Shown one piece after another: positions 4,687 to 10,096 of a stretch of 10,096 bases of DNA. The stretch covers positions 1 to 10,096 of the forward strand of contig CANRFD010000043.1 in assembly GCA_947629845.1 (NCBI GenBank), given 5' to 3'. The notes beneath the pieces are model-generated. The model did not search any database. It had not been told where the DNA came from and was given only the letters and a program-made list of their open reading frames with translations. Within the stretch, counting starts at the first letter, position 1. Each line of letters starts with the position of its first letter. Made by a program: the position numbers and the translations under genes. This DNA is from an uncultured Clostridia bacterium (GTDB lineage Bacteria; Bacillota; Clostridia; Christensenellales; Borkfalkiaceae).

Positions 4687-7055
4687 AGAATTTCGCCTTG
4701 GCGGGCAACCCCAACTGCGGCAAGACCACGCTCTACAACCTTCTCACGGGTTCCACGGCATACGTCGGCAACTGGCCGGGCGTCACCGTGGAGAAGCGGG
4801 AGGGCACCTACAAGCGGGGCGAAGAGCCCGTGAAGATCGTCGATCTCCCCGGCATCTATTCGCTCTCTCCCTACACGCCCGAGGAAGTCATCTCGCGCAA
4901 CTTCATCCTCGATGAAAAGCCCGACTGCGTCATCAACATCGTCGACGCGACCAACCTCGAGCGCAACCTGTACCTTACGACGCAGCTCATGGAGATCGAC
5001 GTCCCCATGATCATCGCGCTCAACATGATGGACGCCGTCGAAAAGATCGGCGACGAGATCGACGCCAAGGAGTTGGAGCAAAAGATCGGTCTCCCCGTCG
5101 TCGCCATCTCCGCCCTGCGCGGCACGGGCATCAAGGAGCTCATGGACGGGGCGATCTCCGTCTCCAAGGTGAAGCGGGAGGGCACAACGGTGCTGCACGA
5201 TTCGCCCCTTGCCCACCTTGTCCGCGACGTGAACATCGCCTTAAAGGGCGCCAAGGTGGAAGCGCCGCTCTTCCACGCCGTCAAGCTCGCCGAGATGGAC
5301 GAGATCGAGGTGAAGATGCACCCCGAGCTCGTCGCGATGGTCGACGAGTTCAAGGCGACGTTCAAGGACGACACCTTCGGGAACGACCTCGAGGCCGTCG
5401 TCGCCGACGCGCGCTACAAGTACATTTCGGCAAACTATTCCACGGCATACAAGCGGCGGAACAAGGAAAAGCTCACAAAGAGCGACAGGGCGGATAAGAT
5501 ACTCACCAACAAGTGGCTGGGCATTCCCATCTTCCTCGTCATCCTCTTCGCCATCTTCCACCTGACGTTTTCCGAGGACTTCCTGTTCATGAACGGCTGG
5601 GCGTCCCTCGGCGGAAGCGGCCTTCCCACGCTCGAGGCGCTCGGCTACGACATGGAGAACCCCGGCGTCACGCTGCTCGCCTGCTTCTACGACGGCGCAC
5701 TGTTCTCCCCGGGCGTCATCGTCACCAACATTTGGTCGTGGCTGCTCGATTGGGTGGGCGAACTCATCGGGCTCATCACGGCGAACGCGCCGCTGTGGGT
5801 CGGCAGCTTCCTCGGCGACGGCGTCTGGGGCGGACTCTCCGCCGTGCTCGGCTTCCTGCCGCAGATCCTCGTTTTGTTCCTGTTCTTCTCCATCTTGGAG
5901 GACAGCGGCTACATGGCGCGCGTCGCCTTCATCATGGATCGCATCTTCCGCAAATTCGGGCTCTCGGGCAGGGCGTTCATGCCCATGATCATGGGCTTCG
6001 GCTGCATGCTGCCCGCGGCGATCAACACCCGTACGCTCGCCGACGACAAGGAGAGAACGGCCACCATCCGCGCTATTCCCATGTTCGCATGCGGCGCAAA
6101 GGCGCCCATCATCCTCGCCGTGGCGGCGGGCATCGCAACGTGGTTCAACGTCGGCTACACCGATCTCATCACCTATTCGATGTACGTCGCCGGCGTGGTG
6201 CTCGCCATCATCAGCGTGCTGCTCATGCGCAACACCTCGATGCGCGGCGAAACACCCCCGTTCATCATGGAGCTCCCCGCATATCACCTGCCTCTCTTCA
6301 AGGGGCTCATGATCCACCTGTGGGATAAGACAAAGCACTTCGTAAAGAAGGCGTTCACCATCATCTTCGCCTCGACCATCGTCATCTGGTTCCTGTCCTC
6401 CTTCGGATGGGGGTGGAACTTCCTGCTCGAGGAGGTAGACGGCGAACTCGTCAATCTCCATGTGGGGGAAAGCATTCTCGGCTCGCTGGGAAAGCTCATC
6501 CAGCCCATCTTCACCCCGCTCGGCTTCGGCTCGCAGCTCGGCAGCGAATGGGGTTGGGTATTCGCGGTCGCCGTCATCAACGGGCTCGTCGCCAAGGAGA
6601 ACGTCATCGGCATGTTCGGGACGCTTGCGGCGGTGCTTCCCGCCCTGCCCGCCGGCGTCCCGGTAGACGGCCTTGCGGAGGGCGCGGCAGACGTCATGAC
6701 CATGATACAGGCCACGGGCGTCACCATCCCCGCGCTGCTCTCCTTCATCATCTTCAACGTCGCCACCATTCCCTGCTTCGCGGCATGCGCCACGGCGCGT
6801 GCGGAGCTCCCCAAGGGCAAGTTCCGCTGGACGCTCCTGTTCTGGCTTGCAACGTCGTACATCGCCGGCACGGTGTTCTACCTCGTCGGCAGCTGGTGGT
6901 GGACGCTCTTCCCCATCCTCGCCGTCGCGGCGGCGGCAGTGACGGGCGTCGTGTTCTGGAACAAGAAACACCCCGTCAAGACGGAACCCGCCGTGCAGGC
7001 GGAAGTCCTCGCGGAGGCGGCCGTCTCCGAGGATAAGGAGGGGAACGGGCAATGA
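4683..7055 (+). CDS. feoB: Ferrous iron transporter FeoB
   Basis: Inner-membrane Fe(II) uptake protein of 790 residues, slightly longer than the E. coli protein. The N-terminal G domain has G1 GNPNCGKT (8-15), a G2 threonine in PGVTVEKREG (32-41), G3 DLPG (54-57), G4 NMMD (114-117) and G5 SALRG (143-147). A helical GDI-like region follows to about residue 265, then multiple membrane helices starting near 280 (LGIPIFLVILFAIF). The first Gate motif reads GFGCMLPAAINTRTL (438-452) with Cys441, followed by PMFACGAKAP with Cys470; the second Gate region carries AKENVIG (637-643); a late Cys698 is in IPCF. The usual Gate core is GCNVP...ATRT, so this is a divergent subclass. It ends in a charged cytosolic tail of about 30 residues. 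GGAGG at 4671-4675 precedes the ATG. It overlaps both neighbours by 4 bases. Fe(II) specificity is family knowledge, not proven here. Confidence 0.97.
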   Translation: MKNFALAGNPNCGKTTLYNLLTGSTAYVGNWPGVTVEKREGTYKRGEEPVKIVDLPGIYSLSPYTPEEVISRNFILDEKPDCVINIVDATNLERNLYLTTQLMEIDVPMIIALNMMDAVEKIGDEIDAKELEQKIGLPVVAISALRGTGIKELMDGAISVSKVKREGTTVLHDSPLAHLVRDVNIALKGAKVEAPLFHAVKLAEMDEIEVKMHPELVAMVDEFKATFKDDTFGNDLEAVVADARYKYISANYSTAYKRRNKEKLTKSDRADKILTNKWLGIPIFLVILFAIFHLTFSEDFLFMNGWASLGGSGLPTLEALGYDMENPGVTLLACFYDGALFSPGVIVTNIWSWLLDWVGELIGLITANAPLWVGSFLGDGVWGGLSAVLGFLPQILVLFLFFSILEDSGYMARVAFIMDRIFRKFGLSGRAFMPMIMGFGCMLPAAINTRTLADDKERTATIRAIPMFACGAKAPIILAVAAGIATWFNVGYTDLITYSMYVAGVVLAIISVLLMRNTSMRGETPPFIMELPAYHLPLFKGLMIHLWDKTKHFVKKAFTIIFASTIVIWFLSSFGWGWNFLLEEVDGELVNLHVGESILGSLGKLIQPIFTPLGFGSQLGSEWGWVFAVAVINGLVAKENVIGMFGTLAAVLPALPAGVPVDGLAEGAADVMTMIQATGVTIPALLSFIIFNVATIPCFAACATARAELPKGKFRWTLLFWLATSYIAGTVFYLVGSWWWTLFPILAVAAAAVTGVVFWNKKHPVKTEPAVQAEVLAEAAVSEDKEGNGQ

Positions 7056-7240
7056 GCTGGTGGGAGATCCTTCTTATCATCGCGGCGGCGGGCTTCGTCG
7101 TTGCCGTGGCGGTGACGTCCTTCATCCGCAAAAAGCGCGGAAAGGGGTCTTGCTGCGACTGCGGCGGAAACTGTTCGGCATGCGCGGGCTGCAAACGCGC
7201 CCCCGATCCCCCCAAAACCGACCATACACAATCTCCATAA
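7052..7240 (+). CDS. FeoB-associated Cys-rich membrane protein
   Basis: A 62-residue protein with one N-terminal membrane helix (about residues 5-24), a basic RKKRGKG stop-transfer stretch (26-32) and a cysteine cluster CCDCGGNCSACAGC (34-47) holding six cysteines. Positive-inside topology puts the cluster in the cytosol. This architecture and position match the small FeoB-associated Cys-rich proteins found after feoB in many Firmicutes; a role in handling iron or redox at FeoB has been suggested by context, with no established mechanism. The ATG overlaps the feoB stop as ATGA, so it is the translationally coupled last gene of the operon. Confidence 0.9.
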   Translation: MSWWEILLIIAAAGFVVAVAVTSFIRKKRGKGSCCDCGGNCSACAGCKRAPDPPKTDHTQSP

Positions 7241-7245
7241 ATCTT

Positions 7246-7285
7246 CGTAAGAGCCATTCCCTTTGCGGAATGGTTCTTACGTTTT
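7246..7285 (+). terminator. Terminator of the feo operon
   Basis: CGTAAGAGCCATTCC (7246-7260) pairs with GGAATGGTTCTTACG (7267-7281) over 15 bp with a single G-U pair and a 6-base loop, followed by TTTTCCTTCTT. It starts 5 bases after the last stop codon. The U tract is short, so some read-through into the repeat region is possible. Confidence 0.88.
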
Positions 7286-7302
7286 CCTTCTTGCGGCAGG
7301 GT

Positions 7303-7337
7303 GCCCTCATTCCGAGGGCGTAGCCCGAGTGAATCTT
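7303..7337. repeat. Short intergenic element, CATTCCGAG type
   Basis: GCCCTC (7303-7308) pairs with GAGGGC (7314-7319), alternatively GGGC (7316-7319) pairs with GCCC (7323-7326) around GTA, and outer ATTC/GAAT arms are present. The string CATTCCGAGGGCGTAGCCCGAG resembles short 'TCATTCCGAGCG...GGAATCT' intergenic repeats known from many bacterial genomes; assignment is by eye. Confidence 0.45.
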
Positions 7338-7340
7338 CCC

Positions 7341-7416
7341 CAATTACCCGCCCCGCCTCTCGTCCCCGCGTCCTGCCTTTTGCCCCCTCCTCGGGAGGGG
7401 GGTAGGGGGGTGGGGC
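7341..7416. repeat. C-rich/G-rich hairpin element, copy A
   Basis: Begins CAATTACCCGCCCCGCC, has a hairpin CCCCCTCC (7383-7390) / GGAGGGGG (7394-7401), and ends in four G runs (7393-7415) arranged G3-A-G6-TA-G6-T-G4. The same layout recurs at 7560-7630. The G runs fit a G-quadruplex pattern with 1-2 base loops and overlap one arm of the hairpin, so the two folds exclude each other. Confidence 0.6.
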
Positions 7417-7425
7417 TACAAAATC

Positions 7426-7540
7426 ACGTCATCCTGCCCCGCGCGCACTATTCGCCTACTAAGCGCGGCACGAGCCCCATAAGGGGCGAAGTAGCCGCCG
7501 CCGACCGCACCCGCGGTCGGCGGCGTGTCGAAGGATGTCC
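7426..7540. repeat. Large structured intergenic element, GTCATCCT...AGGATGTC type
   Basis: Outer arms GTCATCCT (7428-7435) and AGGATGTC (7532-7539) form an imperfect inverted repeat. Inside are CCGCGC/GCGCGG arms, a GCCCC-ATAA-GGGGC hairpin (7474-7487) and a perfect 13-bp stem CGCCGCCGACCGC / GCGGTCGGCGGCG (7496-7508, 7513-7525) with loop ACCC. The general look is that of a non-coding palindromic dispersed repeat. No reading frame in it is credible. Confidence 0.5.
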
Positions 7541-7559
7541 TTATTTATTATAATCCCTC

Positions 7560-7630
7560 CAATCACCCGCTCCGCCTCGCCCGTTTTCTTGCCCTCCCCC
7601 TGCGTAAGGGGGAGGGGTAGGGGTGGGGGT
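7560..7630. repeat. C-rich/G-rich hairpin element, copy B
   Basis: Begins CAATCACCCGCTCCGCC, nearly the same as copy A. Its hairpin is CCCTCCCCCT (7592-7601) / AGGGGGAGGG (7607-7616) with loop GCGTA, and its G runs are G5-A-G4-TA-G4-T-G5 (7608-7629). The A, TA and T linkers match copy A exactly while run lengths differ, which indicates a related repeat family rather than chance. Confidence 0.6.
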
Positions 7631-7662
7631 ACGCCCTTGTTACCCGCTCCACCCACACAAAA

Positions 7663-7741
7663 TGTCATGTCGAGCTCCGTCGAGACATCTCTACCTTATT
7701 TTGAGATTTCTCGACTCCGCTTCGCTCCGCTCGAAATGACA
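7663..7741. repeat. 79-base imperfect palindrome, TGTCAT...ATGACA
   Basis: Outer arms TGTCATGTCGAGC (7663-7675) and GCTCGAAATGACA (7729-7741) differ at one pair. Inner arms GTCGAGACATCTC (7679-7691) and GAGATTTCTCGAC (7703-7715) also differ at one pair. The inner arms enclose an 11-base loop, and the segment between the right arms contains the near-tandem CCGCTTCGCTCCGCTC. The size and terminal symmetry resemble a miniature dispersed palindromic repeat; there is no transposase nearby. Confidence 0.65.
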
Positions 7742-7801
7742 CCTGCCCCCGCCCGTTTTTTGCCCCCCGTCCTCCATTCCCCCGAATTTCCCAAAAAAGA
7801 A

Positions 7802-7830
7802 TTGTCAAAAGCAAATTTATATAGTATAAT
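7802..7830 (+). promoter_or_regulatory. Sigma-A promoter of the protease gene
   Basis: TTGTCA (7802-7807), 17-base spacer, perfect TATAAT (7825-7830). The predicted start near 7837 leaves a short leader of about 24 bases with AAGGAGG (7848-7854) 6 bases before the ATG. No inverted repeat overlaps it. Confidence 0.87.
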
Positions 7831-7860
7831 AGCATTGAAACCGACAAAAGGAGGCGCCGC

Positions 7861-10096
7861 ATGCCCCGCGTAAGGAAGAAATTTTTCATTTTCATGCTTG
7901 CGATCTTATTCGTCCTATGTGCCGCGGTGGGAACGAGCCTCCTTTTCATGCCGCAAAACAGGGCGGAGGCAAAGAGCTACTTCGGCCAAAAAAGCGTTGC
8001 CGACCTGCGCAACACCGATCCTGCCGTCATCGCCGAGCTCCCGCAGTACAGCGGGCGCGATTACGGCATCGTCACCACCGTCAAAAATCAGGGCGCCTAT
8101 AACCTCTGCTGGGCATTTGCAACGATCGCCGCCTCCGAGACCTCGATCTTGCGCGAAGGTGTCGGTCACGCCCTGCAGCCGCTCCTCGACCTCGAGGAAC
8201 GCACGCTTGCCTACCGTGCGCACAATCCGTACGGAGATGCCTTCCATCTCATCGACGACGACGTCATACCGGGCAACGGTTCCTGGAACAAGGGCGGCTA
8301 TACCGAAGTCGCAGGCAAGGCCATGCTGCAATGGATGGGGCCGACCGCGCAATTCTACGGCAACGACGACAATTCCGCCGTCAAGGCCGATTACCCGCTC
8401 GCCTATAAACTTGAGAACATGGTAACAGTCGATTATTCGGTGGAAAACGTCAAGCTGCTCGTTGCCGAATACGGCGCCGCGGCGTTCTCCTTCCCCATCC
8501 ATACATATTCCAACGGCTACTACGATATCGACGGCTACTTCAACAATACGGGGCAGTCCGAGCGCAACCCGCACGCCTGCGCCATCATCGGCTGGGACGA
8601 TACCATCCCGGCCTCCAAATTCAAACCTACGGCCTCCGGAAGCGACGGCGGCTGGATCGTCAAGAACAGTTGGGGGCAGTACGCCACCCACGAGGACGGC
8701 TATTTTTACCTCTCCTACGATTCGAATATTTACGATATCTGGGCGTTCGACTACACGACGGCCGACGCCTTCGACAACCAATATTTCTACAACGGCACGC
8801 TCGCGCGCGGTTCGCGGTCGGTCTACGGCGAGAACGAAACCGTCAAAGTCGCCGCCGTCTATTGCGCACAGGGCGGCACGAGCGAGTACTATGAAGAGCT
8901 CAACGCCGTCAACATCGGCGTGGGAGGGGAGGACGTCACCGTTAAGATCTCCGTCTATCAAGGTCTCGTGCCCGATTACGGCAATCCGCTCTCTCCCGCC
9001 AACGATCCCGAGAGCGGCAAGCTCGTCGCGGAACAGACGGCGTTTATCGGGAGGGAAGGGTTCCATACGATCTATCTCGACCGTCCCGTTCCCCTCGAAA
9101 ACGGCGAGTCGTTCTCCGTCGTCGTCGAGGCGAAGAGCGGAGAGGGGAAGCCGAAAGCGCGCATTCTGGCGGACATGGAGTATTTAAGCGCCAACGACAT
9201 GACTTTCGAGTACAAAAACGGCGCATGGAGCAATCTCAAAAATTACGGCAGCTACTGCGCGCATGTCCGCGCATATACAAAGAACGTCGCCCGTGAAGAG
9301 CCTCTCCCCGCAAACGATCTGCAATTCGCCGCAATGACGCTCTCCGAGCGCAATTTTGTGTACATGGGGTCGGAAATCAGGCCGCAAGTCACGGTCGAAC
9401 TCGGCGGAAAAACGCTCGAAGCAGGCAAGGATTACACCCTCCGCTATGAAAATAATGTAAACGCGATGGGCAACGCCATGGCGATCGCCGAGGGCTGCGG
9501 CGATTACATCGGGGAAGCGCGGGCATACTTCCATATCGCCAAGGCAAAAAAGCCCGCCAACGTGCCGTTAAAGGATATCAACCGTCCCATCGTCGTGGGC
9601 TACGAGGTCACGCGGCTGGGCGAGATCCCCCTACCGGAGGGGTGGGAGTGGTATTACGACGTTGATATCGCCAAATACGACTGCGGCGTCGCCATGGATT
9701 GGGCGATCAAGTTCCCCGTGACCGACGACAATTACGAAGTCAACGGCTACGACGAAGAGACGGGCGAAAGATACGTGCAGTCGGGGGTGTATGTCCTGCG
9801 CGAGAGCGTTCGGCACGACCCCGTCTCCCTCGAAAACGCCCAAATTTCCGTCGTGGGCGAATACGTCTATACGGGCGGGATCGTCACGCCGCAGGTCGTC
9901 GTCAAGGTAGACGGCAACGTGCTTACGGAGGGCGTGCACTACGAAGTCCGCTCCTCCGCCGTCAATGCGGGCAGTGCCATTGCGACCGTCGCGGGCAAGT
10001 TTACGTTTGCGGGGAGCAAGCAGTTTTCTTTCGGCATCCAACAGGCGGAAACCCCCCCGGAACTCGCAGCGTTTGATGAAATTGAGCTCTCCGACG
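7861..10096 (+). CDS. Secreted C1A papain-like cysteine protease with lectin-like and Ig-like domains (partial, 3' end missing)
   Basis: Open for 745 codons to the window edge without a stop. Residues 1-37 are a Sec signal peptide: RVRKK, a hydrophobic core at about 8-30, and an AEA cleavage site before Lys38; Cys20 is preceded by Leu, so it is not a lipobox. The C1A domain covers about 60-300: oxyanion Gln77 in KNQG, nucleophile Cys83 in LCWAF, His238 in NPHACAIIGWDD, Asn269 in GGWIVKNSWG. The usual QGxCGSCW is AYNLCW here, so the papain Cys two residues after Gly is absent. Residues about 308-475 look like the lectin-like domain that follows clostridial C1 proteases (LNAVNIGVGGEDVTVKI, GFHTIYL, LENGESFSVVVEAK). 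Two Ig-like repeats follow, near 499-560 (FVYMGSEIRPQVTV ... ENNVNAMGNAMA) and 668-726 (YVYTGGIVTPQVVV ... AVNAGSAIATVAG). The start is supported by AAGGAGG at 6 bases. Probably exported and possibly wall-attached; substrate unknown. Confidence 0.92.
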   Translation, partial: MPRVRKKFFIFMLAILFVLCAAVGTSLLFMPQNRAEAKSYFGQKSVADLRNTDPAVIAELPQYSGRDYGIVTTVKNQGAYNLCWAFATIAASETSILREGVGHALQPLLDLEERTLAYRAHNPYGDAFHLIDDDVIPGNGSWNKGGYTEVAGKAMLQWMGPTAQFYGNDDNSAVKADYPLAYKLENMVTVDYSVENVKLLVAEYGAAAFSFPIHTYSNGYYDIDGYFNNTGQSERNPHACAIIGWDDTIPASKFKPTASGSDGGWIVKNSWGQYATHEDGYFYLSYDSNIYDIWAFDYTTADAFDNQYFYNGTLARGSRSVYGENETVKVAAVYCAQGGTSEYYEELNAVNIGVGGEDVTVKISVYQGLVPDYGNPLSPANDPESGKLVAEQTAFIGREGFHTIYLDRPVPLENGESFSVVVEAKSGEGKPKARILADMEYLSANDMTFEYKNGAWSNLKNYGSYCAHVRAYTKNVAREEPLPANDLQFAAMTLSERNFVYMGSEIRPQVTVELGGKTLEAGKDYTLRYENNVNAMGNAMAIAEGCGDYIGEARAYFHIAKAKKPANVPLKDINRPIVVGYEVTRLGEIPLPEGWEWYYDVDIAKYDCGVAMDWAIKFPVTDDNYEVNGYDEETGERYVQSGVYVLRESVRHDPVSLENAQISVVGEYVYTGGIVTPQVVVKVDGNVLTEGVHYEVRSSAVNAGSAIATVAGKFTFAGSKQFSFGIQQAETPPELAAFDEIELSD

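Larger units (their letters stand above)
7286..7801. other. Gene-free interval filled with short palindromic repeats
   Basis: About 515 bases with no credible gene on either strand: the frames present translate to low-complexity Pro/Arg/Gly-rich sequence lacking ribosome binding sites. Instead it holds at least five short structured elements, listed individually, of two alternating kinds: 'GTCAT...' inverted elements and C-rich/G-rich hairpin elements. The motif ACCCGC[C/T]CC[G/A]CC occurs three times (7346, 7565, 7642). The last 60 bases before the promoter are C-rich then A-rich, with nothing recognisable. Confidence 0.7.

Noticed and set aside
5241..7052. 603-codon minus-strand open frame opposite feoB
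   Set aside because: Same-register shadow of feoB; low-complexity charged translation, no promoter or ribosome binding site.
7549..7554. TATAAT as a promoter inside the repeat region
   Set aside because: No -35-like sequence lies 16-18 bases upstream and no gene follows; it sits in an A/T-rich patch between repeat elements.
7914..7923. Lipoprotein signal (Cys20) in the protease
   Set aside because: The residues before the Cys are F-V-L, with Leu at -1 where a lipobox needs Gly, Ala or Ser; an AEA signal peptidase I site further on fits better.
7915..9066. 383-codon minus-strand open frame opposite the protease gene
   Set aside because: Same-register antisense shadow; the plus strand has signal peptide, catalytic motifs, promoter and ribosome binding site.

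Overview
The window looks like a chromosomal segment of an anaerobic, GC-rich member of the Clostridia (Bacillota). This is inferred from a pyruvate:ferredoxin oxidoreductase, a clostridial-style feo operon with two FeoA proteins and a FeoB-associated Cys-rich membrane protein, strong AGGAGG-type ribosome binding sites, near-consensus sigma-A promoters with 17-nt spacers, and a secreted papain-like protease of a type common in gut Firmicutes. The coding sequence strongly prefers G or C at third positions. No genus can be fixed from the sequence alone.

Left part (1-3878, minus strand): the first 21 codons of an unidentified gene lie at the left edge behind a near-perfect promoter. Upstream of it, and read in the same direction, is nifJ, a complete 1179-residue pyruvate:ferredoxin (flavodoxin) oxidoreductase ending in a TTCG-loop terminator. 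nifJ has its own promoter about 75-100 bases before its start codon.

Middle part (3879-7285): nifJ and the feo operon are divergent, separated by about 380 bases of non-coding DNA. That interval holds a GC-rich hairpin, a terminator-like hairpin and the feo promoter. It also holds three copies of the palindrome GTTCGC-N4-GCGAAC, placed upstream of, at the start of, and downstream of the feo transcript start; these are the best candidate operators in the window. The operon is feoA1, feoA2, feoB and a small Cys-rich membrane protein gene. The last three genes are joined by ATGA start/stop overlaps, and the operon ends in a 15-bp terminator hairpin. Together they form a ferrous iron uptake system. 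PFOR carries three [4Fe-4S] clusters and is a large iron consumer, so the divergent pairing is metabolically sensible, although co-regulation is not shown.

Right part (7286-10096): about 515 bases without genes contain a mosaic of short palindromic intergenic repeats. Elements of the 'GTCAT...GGAT/ATGAC' type alternate with C-rich/G-rich elements that each carry a hairpin and a G-quadruplex-type motif. After this comes a consensus promoter and the 5' 745 codons of a large secreted protein: signal peptide, C1A papain-like cysteine protease domain with Gln/Cys/His/Asn catalytic residues, a lectin-like domain, and at least two Ig-like surface repeats. It runs off the right edge.
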